A stretch of 32,218 bases of DNA. Source: Streptococcus sciuri. Its GTDB lineage: Bacteria > Bacillota > Bacilli > Lactobacillales > Streptococcaceae. Below the pieces are notes generated by a model, which did not search any database, was not told the DNA's origin, and saw nothing but the letters and a program-made list of their open reading frames with translations. The DNA is taken from the NCBI RefSeq assembly GCF_024814375.1, contig NZ_JANUXX010000012.1, positions 1-32,218 of the forward strand, in the 5' to 3' direction. Made by a program: the position numbers and the translations under genes. Below, piece by piece: positions 7,965-16,514 of the stretch (the first letter of the stretch is position 1; every line of letters begins with the position of its first letter).

Positions 7965-8030
7965 ATGAACACATTTTTTCGAATAGTAACGATAATTGTG
8001 GGAATAATTATTATTGTCGGCGGCGGATAA
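7965..8030 (+). CDS. shp: short hydrophobic peptide (SHP) pheromone precursor
   Basis: A 21-codon ORF, MNTFFRIVTI followed by a strongly hydrophobic run ending IIIIVGGG. Length, a basic/polar N-terminus, a hydrophobic core and the …IIIVGG(G) end match SHP pheromones of streptococci (for example peptides ending DILIIVGG or ETIIIIGGG). It is divergent from an rgg remnant about 80 bp away, the standard rgg-shp layout. Mature SHPs usually start with or just after Asp/Glu. Here that position is Gly (codon GGA, one base from GAA), so processing or activity may be altered. The gene is followed directly by the two-ligase operon, which it would be expected to switch on together with Rgg. Confidence 0.78.
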   Translation: MNTFFRIVTIIVGIIIIVGGG

Positions 8031-8227
8031 TATATACTATAATAGTAGTTATATGTTATATAGTTTGTATAGATATTTTAGATAATGAAAATTGTAAATT
8101 TGTACTATCTTTTATGCTATCCAAAGATAAGTGGCATGAAATTTGTAAACAAGATAGTGAAGTGATGAGAAAAGAGTATGAAAGGTACTATAATTTACTT
8201 AAAAAATTGGATGAAGCTAATTTATAA
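8027..8227 (+). pseudogene. possible small membrane protein remnant
   Basis: One frame is open from 8027 to TAA 8227 with no ATG near its beginning. It begins with a hydrophobic stretch (IIYTIIVVICYIVCIDIL) and continues with a charged, helical tail (LSKDKWHEICKQDSEVMRKE, then YERYYNLLKKLDEANL). The tail looks like genuine protein. The first in-frame ATG is 8114, giving 37 codons. Either the gene lost its start, or the frame was once joined to another start upstream. It lies between shp and the unrecognised gene. The function is unknown. Confidence 0.35.
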
Positions 8228-8263
8228 CAACGTTTATTAAGAGTAAAATATTATTTGTTACAT

Positions 8264-9528
8264 ATGGCTCCGATAATTTATTATGTAGGAGCATCGTGCT
8301 ATTCAAATTTTGATTATCTTAATAATTTAAGTAGCAAAACTAAAGAAGTTAACAGAAGTTGCTTACTAGAATATTGGCTTGAAACTCCATTGGAAAAGTG
8401 GGAAGAAAACGACTACATATTTGTATGTTTTACGGATTATATACTGAATTCTGGAATACAGACACGCTTAGAAGAATTTAATGGAAAGCAAATCTCCTTA
8501 GGTAATTTAGAAGAGTATCTAGAATTTAAGTATTATCAATACAAACGACTTCTTGGAGATACGGATGTAGAATCTTTAGGGAATTTTTCAGAACTTGAAT
8601 TAGATAATAAAGTACAAAAACTAAAGGAGGAGTGGGAGAAAATATTGAAAACAACTGTTATTTATAGAGAAATTAATGGTTTATCTCTACAAAAGTCAGA
8701 AGAGTTTATTCAAAACGAAGAACTCAAATCTAAATTCGTTTTCGATTTAGATTTGAGTAGCAAATTGTATGATACATTTGGAGTGAAATCTAACAGTTTA
8801 GAAGAATTTCAAACAAGTATTAAAGAATATTTTCAAAGAGATTTATCCCATCTTGAAGAGCGTTTTCTAGATTTATTAAATTTTATTTTTCTACGTTTAT
8901 CCGATGTTACTCACAGTGATATTGCATTTTCAAGATATTTTGGTAATGTTGGCTTATTAATAAAATTAGATTCAGAAAAAATTATCAAAATATTATCTCT
9001 CTTAGTCCTAAAAATTATTATTGTCTTGTTACCCCAAGTAAAAATATGTTAGAGAATGTTCCAGTAGATGTACTTTCAAAAATTGGAATGGCAATAAATT
9101 CACGTATGCTGTACAATGGATGGCACTATATGCCGGGGAATTTTATTAATTGTGAGCAGATTGATTTTAGTGAACGGGACTTTTATTTTTCAGCAGTTTT
9201 GTCTGATGTTACGAATAAAGATAAGTATCATCATGTTGGTCACGTCAAATTGGATATTAATAATTGTATAAGAGTTCCTTTAACTATGACTATTAATGGT
9301 AGAGAATACAAAGCATTAATGGATGTGAGAACTTTTAGAAGAGGAGATAATGAATATTCAATAAGCGACCTAGAAAATGTAATAATATATTCTAAGTATG
9401 TTAAAGTCATTGGACAAGCAATTTTTGATATAATTACAGATAAGAAGGACTTTTCTTTTGCGTTACAACAAGTAAATAGAGATAATTATACTAAAAATTT
9501 AGCTGAATTGAAGAAAAAGGAGTATTAA
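8264..9528 (+). pseudogene. unrecognised protein of the two-ligase locus, frameshifted
   Basis: Two overlapping frames (to 9052 and from 9046) form one protein of about 420 aa. In the second frame the sequence before ATG 9046 still reads as protein (ISLSPKNYYCLVTPSKN). The break maps to the A6 tract at 8976-8981, where A7 would give LDSEKNYQNIISLSPKNYY. ATG 8264 gives MAPIIYYVGASCYSNFDYL but has no clear ribosome site. An alternative frame just upstream (KILFVTYGSDNLL) also looks coding-like, so the 5' end may be damaged as well. Conserved-looking parts are FLRLSDVTHSDIAFSRYFGN and INSRMLYNGWHYMPGNF (Trp/His/Tyr-rich). No signal peptide or membrane segment is seen. I do not recognise the family. 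The tight link to an ATP-grasp gene (one base apart) suggests it supplies, binds or modifies the substrate. Confidence 0.6.
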
Positions 9529-9529
9529 A

Positions 9530-10802
9530 GTGAAAAGAATTTTATTCATTAATTTGCGTTCACATTATGTTGAACGTATGGAGCCATTGTATGCAGCAAA
9601 AAAATTAGGGGTTGAAGTTGTACTTCTTGCAGATATAAAGCCACAAATTGATGACGGATACATATCAGAAGATAATTTTATTATTACAGATACATATGAT
9701 ATGGCTAATGCAGTTCAAAAAGTTATAGAGTTTGCTAAAGAGAAGCCCATTGATGGTGTCCTAACTTGGTCAGATAAAGATGTCGAGTTAGTCTCACTGA
9801 TTGCCGAAAAGTTAGATATACCTGCTCCAAGTATTGAAGCAAGTAAGAATGCTAGGAATAAGTTTTTGATGCGGAAAGCTATTTCAGAAGAAAATCCAGA
9901 ACTATGCCCTAAATTCTCGAGAGTTACAAATTTTAGTGAATTCAAAGAAGCAGTTGATGTAATAGGTACTCCAGGGGTATTAAAACCAGTAGGAGCTTCC
10001 GGTAGTAAAACGATTGTAAAAATATATTCGGAAACTGATTTGGAAAGTGTATTTGAACGAGTAAGGTCAGAAACTAGAATTTCAAGGGATAAAGTTTATA
10101 AATACTTTCCTGATGAATATATTTATGAAGAATTACTTTCTGGTGATGAAATGTCAGTAGAAGGTTTTGTTTCATCAGTAACCGGAGAAGTAGTGATAGC
10201 AGGTATGACTGATAAATATGTCACGGATGAGTATTCAACAGAATATAAAGAAATAGAACCATCTCAAAAATCTCCTAAATTTCTTAAACTATACAGCGAA
10301 AAGGTAAAGTCTGCAGTAAAATCACTAGGGATTACAGCCTGTTCTTTTCATGCTGAAGTAAAAGTAGTCGGTGAGGCTTTAAAAGTTATTGAGATAGCTG
10401 CACGACCAGGAGGCGGCTTTATAACAACACATTTAGTAAAATTGGCATCAGGAGTTTCATTTATTGAAGAAACCATAAAGAATGCTTTGAATCAGCCAAT
10501 CGATAAAAAAAATCTTTTTTGAAAGTTGGTCTCAATCTCCTAAGTATGTTGTTGGGCAAGAAGATTTTATGTCTGAAAAAGAGGGTGAGGTATCTAGAGT
10601 AGGAGGTCTACCAGAAATCTTTGAAGATTCTAATGTTAGATTGTTTATTCCTTTGAAAGAGGTTGGAGATAAAGTTCTTCTTCCTCCTAAAAATTACGGC
10701 TCACTTTACACAGGTAGAGTAATTGTAGCTGCTTCAAATATAAAAGAAGTTGAAAAGTCACTATTAAGAGCGAAAAGTAAATATAGATTTGAAGTAAAGT
10801 AA
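9530..10802 (+). pseudogene. ATP-grasp ligase 1, frameshifted near the C-terminus
   Basis: It starts at GTG 9530 behind AAAAAGGAG. An N-terminal Rossmann-like part (KRILFINLRSHYVERMEPLY) leads to DGVLTWSDKDVELVSLIAEK. The ATP-grasp core follows, with GTPGVLKPVGASGSKTIVKI as the Lys/Gly-rich ATP loop, a YEELLSGDEMSVEGFVS strand, and VIEIAARPGGGFITTHLV, whose Glu and Arg are metal/phosphate ligands. The frame stops at 10522. The next frame continues without a gap (IFFESWSQSPKYVVGQ) to 10802. One A removed from the A8 tract at 10505-10512 restores about 423 aa. Enzymes of this type join a carboxylate to an amine with ATP (amino-acid or peptide ligases such as BacD, carnosine synthase, PurK/PurT relatives). 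The catalytic core is encoded before the break, so the shortened 330-aa product might keep partial function. Confidence 0.82.
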
Positions 10803-10838
10803 ATATGTAATTAAAATTGACCTTAATAAGGGGATACT

Positions 10839-12092
10839 ATGAATTTTTTTAATAAAAAACTTTTCTCCTACTCAACGTCTGTAAAATTTTATTTAATAGG
10901 AACTTTCATATCTAGTATAGGTGATGGAATGTTTTCCTTAGCTGTTAGTAAGTTAGCTTTTGATAAAACTGGTACAGTAGCTGGAGTTGGTGGTGTGATT
11001 ATCATTCAGTCTATAACAATGTTTTCGCTTAACCTACTTGCGGGCTATGTTGCTGATGCATATGATTCCAAAAAGATTTCAATTTATTCAGATTTAATAC
11101 AAGCAATATTAATAATATTGTATGCTTTCTCATTAATTTATCTTAACGGTGGAAGTTTGCTTTTATTTTTATTAACGACTGTTATTAGTTGTATATCTCC
11201 TTTTTTTAGAGCTGCAAATTTTAAGCTTCTTCCAGAGATTGATAGAAAAGATTTAAGTTTGGTTAAATTAAATGGGCTAAGAAGTTCTGTTAAACAAGGA
11301 GGTTTACTGCTTGGCTCTACTCTCATTGCACCTTTTATTTTTTTAAATTTGCTTTCACTTACTTTTCTATTAAATGGCATTAGTTTTCTTATATCTTGCT
11401 TATGTACATATCGGATAATTCTTACAAGCACTACTAAAGAAGGAAGAATAGAGCCTTTATCGAAGATTTCAGAAATCTATAAAAGTTGGTTTTCATTAGT
11501 AAAGGAGCTATTTCTTAATCATAAGGTATTTTTCCTTGTTTTATTTTCAACTTTTGATTATTTGACAATAAATTTTATTAATTTAATAGGTGTAAAATAT
11601 GCTGAAACAGTATTGCATAATTCAGCCTTTATTTCTCTCATTGATGGTGGCTATGCTGCAGGTGCAATTATTTCGTTTTTGGTCATTAACATAGTCTTTT
11701 CAAAGTGTGACTTTAATTACATTTCATGGGTAGGACTGTTTGTTCAAGGAATAATGATTATTTTAATGAACTATTTTTCAACGGCGTATAGTACATTTAT
11801 TCTAATATTTATTATAGGAGTTTTTACAGGTACCTCTATTTCCCTTTTTCAAACAATTCTGCATAAGGGAATATCTCAGAAATTTCATGGAAAGATATCA
11901 AGTTTTAGGGATATGATGGTTTCCGGTGAAACACTTTGCATTATTCCAATATTTTCTTATATTATAAATTTTGATTTTAAAAGGGGAATTTTGATTTTTG
12001 GAATTCTTATACTAACACTGTCGTCTATTTTAGCTTGGTTAGGTCTGATTAAATATTTTCCAAGTATAAAACTCAGAGAAAATGGAGAATAA
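10839..12092 (+). CDS. MFS transporter, probable product exporter
   Basis: A 417-aa protein with about 12 hydrophobic segments. The loop 2-3 motif region is LLAGYVADAYDSKKISIYSD (the GxxaDrxdrkk-type signature of the major facilitator superfamily). It starts at ATG 10839 behind AAGGGG. It is intact despite several long A and T runs, in contrast to its neighbours. It sits between two ATP-grasp ligase genes, and its end overlaps the region of the second ligase's ribosome site, so all are co-transcribed. The bacilysin locus pairs an ATP-grasp ligase with an MFS exporter in a comparable way. Export of, and immunity to, the product is the likely role. Confidence 0.85.
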   Translation: MNFFNKKLFSYSTSVKFYLIGTFISSIGDGMFSLAVSKLAFDKTGTVAGVGGVIIIQSITMFSLNLLAGYVADAYDSKKISIYSDLIQAILIILYAFSLIYLNGGSLLLFLLTTVISCISPFFRAANFKLLPEIDRKDLSLVKLNGLRSSVKQGGLLLGSTLIAPFIFLNLLSLTFLLNGISFLISCLCTYRIILTSTTKEGRIEPLSKISEIYKSWFSLVKELFLNHKVFFLVLFSTFDYLTINFINLIGVKYAETVLHNSAFISLIDGGYAAGAIISFLVINIVFSKCDFNYISWVGLFVQGIMIILMNYFSTAYSTFILIFIIGVFTGTSISLFQTILHKGISQKFHGKISSFRDMMVSGETLCIIPIFSYIINFDFKRGILIFGILILTLSSILAWLGLIKYFPSIKLRENGE

Positions 12093-12093
12093 A

Positions 12094-13319
12094 ATGAAAA
12101 AAAGAATATGTGTTATAAATACTGTGACTTGGCTTAGAGCACCTATTTCAAATTGGCTTAATGATAATCTTGATACTACCTTAATCTCGAGTTATCAAGT
12201 TGATAAATCATTGCTTAAAGATATTAATCAATTTATATATTTTGAAAAATATAATGATGATGAGGAGCTTGGGAATTTAGTTATTAGACTTCACCAACAG
12301 AAGAAATTTGATTTACTTATTGCTCTCTCTGAAAGGGATATTTTGCGAGTAGCAAAGTTGAGAGAGCTTTTGGGAATACAAGGGCAAAATTATTTTTCAG
12401 CACTTCTTTATAGGGACAAATACATCATGAAGCAATTTGCTAAAATAATCGGATTAAATGTTCCAGAATTCAGCACTTTTTCGAAGCCTTGTGAGTTGAT
12501 GGAAAAAGTTTCAAAAATTGGTTTTCCTATCTTAATCAAACCTTTATCAAAATCGGGTTCTAAGGGAGTTCAGGTTCTAAAAAATAAAGAGGAGTATGAT
12601 GACTACTTAGAAAAGAAGAGTTTCTGGGAAGAAAATTATGATGTAGAACAGTTTATTTTAGGTGATATGTATCATGTTGATGGAATTGTTGAAAATAATA
12701 AGCTTAAATTTATATCAGTTTCTAAATACTGGAATAGTCTAGGAAAAAGTACAACATTAATGGAAAATACGCAAAATACAACAATAACTTTTGCAGACTT
12801 TACAATAAATAAATCAGATTGGGAGTTTTTACTATTAAAAGGGGAAACTAAAAAATTTGTGGAAAAATCTAATTTTAATAATGGTACTATCCACGCAGAG
12901 TTTATAATTTCAGAGAAAGATAAAACGCCTTATTTTATAGAAATAGCAAGCCGTACAGGTGGTTTAATGATAAGCAATACGATTGAAAAAAATATGGCAT
13001 TATCATGAATGAAGTTTCCTTTTATTTACAAGTTGGACAGAAAGTGACTTATCCTTTAAAAAATGAGCCAGAAAATTTTGGTTTTTTAACAGTTTTTCCA
13101 CAGAATAAAAAATTAATTGAATTTGACGTAAGTAAAATTAAGCAAGATTTAAATGTCATTGATTTTTATGAAAATCATAAAATAGGTAAGCACTACAAAT
13201 CTACGGAATATATGAATCATATAGGTATTATTTTATTTAAAGGTACCAGTCAGGAGGATATGAAACAAAAAATACATTATTTAACACGACTTATTGATTC
13301 AAATATAAAATGGGAATAG
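12094..13319 (+). pseudogene. ATP-grasp ligase 2, frameshifted near the C-terminus
   Basis: The start chosen is ATG 12094, six bases after GGAG. The in-frame ATG 12082 overlaps the ribosome site and the MFS gene. The order is an N-terminal domain (MKKRICVINTVTWLRAPISN), LLIALSERDILRVAKLREL, ATP loop GFPILIKPLSKSGSKGVQVL, VEQFILGDMYHVDGIVE, and catalytic strand YFIEIASRTGGLMISNTIEK. The frame ends at 13008. Sequence in the next frame continues smoothly (YGII then MNEVSFYLQVGQKVTYPL) to 13319. A7 at 12986-12992 would need to be A8, giving about 408 aa. It is the same class as ligase 1 but clearly diverged, which suggests two different couplings and a product of at least three building blocks, or one ligase acting on the other's product. 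That is inference. Confidence 0.82.
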
Positions 13320-13380
13320 CCTATTTGTCATTAAAGCTAACTCTACCTTACTTATCCTAATTAAGAATTTCTTAAAATAT

Positions 13381-13424
13381 AAAAGCGAACAACATTGGTT
13401 AGAATTCCAATTTGTTCGCTTTTA
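13381..13424 (+). terminator. strong terminator of the two-ligase operon
   Basis: AAAAGCGAACAA, one unpaired base, then ATTGG pairs with CCAAT-TTGTTCGCTTTT around an 8-base loop, giving about 17 paired positions with a T-rich tail. It lies 60 bp after the second ligase gene. Confidence 0.92.
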
Positions 13425-13534
13425 TTTATGATTAGTAATTGCTAAACTAGTTGCTTTGCAGCATTTTGTTGTGTTTTTATAAATTTCTAGTTGCTAAAAA
13501 TAGTGCTATTTTATATTGGATAATTTTTGATTAC

Positions 13535-13902
13535 TACCAGAAAATTTAGATAGCTTTACAAAACAATCCGCAAAAGTGAAGCGTGAGCAATCAGACGAAA
13601 GTTTAGATATGATTTTTCAAGAAATTATAAAGGGAGAGCTAACCGAAGATGCTATTTTTGTTGATGAAAAATTAATATTTTTGTGGGCTTATAATCAACA
13701 AAAATTTGACGAAGCCTTTAAAGCATATGGAAAAATATCAGCTAAAACGACTTTACGCCAGTTAGAAAGTGGTGAATTTAAACCAACAATAGTATATATT
13801 CATGGTCAATCTGGTATTGAAAAGACTAGTCTTGCCTATGATTTGGTTGCAGAGATAGTTTCACAATATGATAAAGGAATTACAAAGACTGTAGATTTGT
13901 AG
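13535..13902 (+). pseudogene. fragment of a replication-protein-like ATPase
   Basis: The frame is open from 13535 (LLPENLDSFTKQSAKVKREQ) to TAG 13902. The possible start GTG 13576 has no ribosome site. The last third holds a strand and P-loop, TIVYIHGQSGIEKTSLAYDL, in which the usual second-last Gly (GxxGxGKT) is Glu. The frame stops only about 25 residues after the P-loop, so Walker B and everything after it are missing. Upstream residues (LTEDAIFVDEKLIFLWAYNQ, then KFDEAFKAYGKISA) resemble the region before the P-loop in plasmid or integrative-element Rep proteins. It is truncated at both ends and should be inactive. It is not a direct copy of the remnant at 2287-2915 but appears to be of the same general kind, on the opposite strand. 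Confidence 0.5.
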
Positions 13903-14585
13903 TTTTTTATTTTTGAGAACTCTATATCTCTTCATACCAACTACAAGTTCTTTAAGAGCACACTCCTTATTATTTTTTCCATCTACGCAATAGACACAGC
14001 GATGGTTCTGTTATTGGTACTCTTTATAGTGCTCCTCAATTCATTCCTTTTAAACTATTTTGATAGCTCACAAATTTTCCACGAATCTAATATAAATTTC
14101 AATACCATTCGTCTTTTCAACATTGTCTTTAGTCGTTGAAGGGTTCTCAGATGTATTGATAACATGCAACTATTTCATTTTTCTACTTTATCAATAACCT
14201 ATATGTCATAAATCATCATGTCTCTTCTGTAAATCTAAATTAGTATACCAACAAGCTATGGTGTAGATACTTTTTATGAAAGAAGTTAAAAAATCACTAA
14301 AATTATTGCTCGTGTAGGGCAATACTTTAATGTGAATGCTGACAAAGAATGGTGACACAATAATGTGGCAAATCAAATAGAAAAGACACTTTTCGTTTGG
14401 AAGATGTCTATTTGTAATACTATATTGTAATTGATTTAAGCAGGCAATATCCTTATTTTTTAGTTTAGTTTTTTATATATGAAATTAGGTCTTTTATGTT
14501 GCAACCAATGTCTATTTCATATCATGAAAAAGATTACTTGCTCTATTGGTAAAAAGCGAACAATTGTATCATTACTGTCTTAATC
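13903..14585. other. non-coding remnant region
   Basis: No intact gene. On the minus strand about 13905-14010 reads CVYCVDGKNNKECALKEL then VVGMKRYRVLKNKK, a small Cys-containing piece that looks like old coding sequence. The rest has stops in all frames. It separates the acquired loci from the P450-HAD gene. Confidence 0.4.
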
Positions 14586-14587
14586 AT

Positions 14588-14615
14588 TTGCTTTTAAGAT
14601 AAGAATGAGTATAAT
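14588..14615 (+). promoter_or_regulatory. promoter of the P450-HAD gene
   Basis: TTGCTT (14588-14593), a 16-base spacer and TATAAT (14610-14615) lie 20 bp upstream of the ATG. The gap to the start is short, and the ribosome site AGGAG lies eight bases before the ATG. Confidence 0.65.
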
Positions 14616-14635
14616 AATGAGCAGGAGAATCAATT

Positions 14636-16387
14636 ATGCCAGTTTATAGAGATACGCTAATCCATTATAATGAGCCTATTTATTTTGATGATATTCAGAA
14701 TGCATGGATAGTCACTGAAAAGCACTATTTTGAGGCTATCGTCCAAAATCCTAACTTTTCATCTGATAGATTAGGTGTCAAGCTAAGAAATAGTTTCATT
14801 GATGATGCATTAGCTCATCGACTAAAAGTGTTTTATGATGACTGGATAATGTATCAAGACAGTGACAAAAATAAACTGAGTCGATGTTTATCTTCTACCC
14901 TTTTGAATAGCATGAACAAATTGCTCTCAATTTCAGATGTACAAAAGATAATACGTGAAGAAGTTGAGCTATCTACGAGTAAAATTGATTTTGCTATGAT
15001 GATTGAAAAAGCTTGTGAGCGTATTATAACTCAACTATATGATTTACCTGTTGAGCGATACAGAACTATTTTAAAGTTATCTAGACCGATAACAAATATT
15101 CTGTATACTAATTCTATTGAGTTAAAAGATGCTCAAGAAGCTGCGCATGCTATTGAAAAAGTCGAGGAATATGTTTTACGTGATTGTCAAAAAATGCACA
15201 ATCATTCTTTAGTAGCTCACTTGGTAAAGCAATCTCAAGTTCCGATTTCTTTAGTCATTAATTTATTAGTTGATGGTCAAGACCTATTAGAATCTTTTTT
15301 AAAAACCGTTGTGTATTTATGGGCAAGTAAAGGGCTATCTGATTATAAGAACGATATAAGTTATATTCAAAAATATTTTCCGCCGTTTACCTCTTTATCT
15401 AGGATATGTCTTAGAGATACAACTGTTGGAAAATGCACCATCAGAGAAGGTGAAAGAGTTTTGTGTATTCTTTCTTCCCCAGAAGATGCTTCAGTTATGG
15501 CTTTTGGTGTGGCTGGACATCGATGTCTCGGTGAAGATATTGCGATGAAAATAGCTCGTCAACTGTACCTTTATTTGAAACAGTTAGGAAAAGCAGAACT
15601 ATGCTCCTGTAAAACAAATAAATCTTTTGGCTATTTTACCTTTACAGAATTGATGATTAGGAAGAGAAAAAAGTTTATTTTTGATCTGGATGGTACTATT
15701 GTTTTTAATGGACGCTTTATAGCGCCTGAATTGAAAACCGCCTTGCGAAGGTTAAATGATAAATATGAATTGTTGTTTGCTTCTGCAAGACCTATTAGGG
15801 ATATGCTACCATTGCTTCGTGATTTTAAAGATAATGATTTAATTGGTGCTAATGGAGCTATGGTACGTCAAAATGGGACTATCAAGTTAATCCGTTATAT
15901 TGATAGTCAAGTCGTTTCTGATATAATGACTGTTGTATTTGAAGACAAACTAGATTTTATCATAGACTACGAATGGCATTATACGGCTTCTATTTCTGAA
16001 AGCAATCATCCAATACTTGTTAAGTTGGATTCTGGAAATTTAGCAAACAACGTGCCTGTTTCTTATAGGAATGTTGGAAAAATTATTATCTTAGGAATCA
16101 ATTCCAAAATAATAAATTGTATCCAAAATATAAAGGGCATAGAATATGTGATTCATAATGATGACAGAGAAATTGTCATTACATCCGAAGGTATCAACAA
16201 ATATACAGCTATCAAGTATCTCATTAATGATAACAAATATATTGCCTTTGGAAATGATAAGAATGATATAGAAATGCTAAATTATTCTGAGAAGGGTTAT
16301 TTATTAAATGAAAAGATTAAAATAGGTCGTCATGTTACAAAGATTTCAAAAAAGGATATAGAAAGAGTGATTAGTAGTTATGTATAG
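14636..16387 (+). CDS. fusion of degenerate cytochrome P450-like domain and HAD-IIB phosphatase
   Basis: A 583-aa protein with two domains. Residues 1 to about 335 look like a P450. The heme-ligand loop FGVAGHRCLG (Cys297) fits FGxGxHxCLG except for Ala for the second Gly, and is followed by EDIAMKIARQLYLYL as the L helix. KYFPPF (246-251) and RDTTVGKCTIREGERVL before it fit the usual P450 order. However the ExxR pair is YIQK (243-246), the I-helix threonine is absent (DGQDLL, 213-218), and about 20 residues are missing before the heme loop. Residues about 345-583 are a Cof-type HAD phosphatase: FDLDGT (D350, D352), FASARP, GANGAMV, and GNDKND (539-544). All HAD catalytic motifs look intact. 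The gene has its own promoter and a weak terminator and is monocistronic upstream of adcRCB. P450s are very rare in streptococci. The P450 part may bind heme without normal oxygen activation. The substrate is unknown. Confidence 0.8.
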   Translation: MPVYRDTLIHYNEPIYFDDIQNAWIVTEKHYFEAIVQNPNFSSDRLGVKLRNSFIDDALAHRLKVFYDDWIMYQDSDKNKLSRCLSSTLLNSMNKLLSISDVQKIIREEVELSTSKIDFAMMIEKACERIITQLYDLPVERYRTILKLSRPITNILYTNSIELKDAQEAAHAIEKVEEYVLRDCQKMHNHSLVAHLVKQSQVPISLVINLLVDGQDLLESFLKTVVYLWASKGLSDYKNDISYIQKYFPPFTSLSRICLRDTTVGKCTIREGERVLCILSSPEDASVMAFGVAGHRCLGEDIAMKIARQLYLYLKQLGKAELCSCKTNKSFGYFTFTELMIRKRKKFIFDLDGTIVFNGRFIAPELKTALRRLNDKYELLFASARPIRDMLPLLRDFKDNDLIGANGAMVRQNGTIKLIRYIDSQVVSDIMTVVFEDKLDFIIDYEWHYTASISESNHPILVKLDSGNLANNVPVSYRNVGKIIILGINSKIINCIQNIKGIEYVIHNDDREIVITSEGINKYTAIKYLINDNKYIAFGNDKNDIEMLNYSEKGYLLNEKIKIGRHVTKISKKDIERVISSYV

Positions 16388-16403
16388 CCCTTTTTAGCTA
16401 TTG

Positions 16404-16430
16404 AAACTTTCCGCATAGTGAAGGTTTTAT
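16404..16430 (+). terminator. probable terminator after the P450-HAD gene
   Basis: AAACTTTC pairs with GAAGGTTT (one G-U) around an 8-base loop, followed by TATTT. It is a weak but correctly placed structure. Confidence 0.5.
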
Positions 16431-16458
16431 TTGGCTTATAAAAAGATTAGAATCAACA

Positions 16459-16498
16459 TTGCTAATCACTTATTTTTGTGATATAATTAACTGGTTAA
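16459..16498 (+). promoter_or_regulatory. adc promoter with AdcR operator
   Basis: TTGCTA (16459-16464), a 17-base spacer and TATAAT (16482-16487). A perfect palindrome, TTAACTGGTTAA (16487-16498), matches the streptococcal AdcR box TTAACYRGTTAA. It directly abuts the -10, so zinc-loaded AdcR should block transcription of its own operon. Confidence 0.9.
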
Positions 16499-16514
16499 CT
16501 AAAAGGAGGTTTTT

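Noticed and set aside
8231..8330. Alternative frame reading KILFVTYGSDNLL as the true start of the unknown gene
   Set aside because: It looks protein-like but has no start codon or ribosome site and stops after about 20 codons. It is kept only as a note on 5'-end uncertainty.
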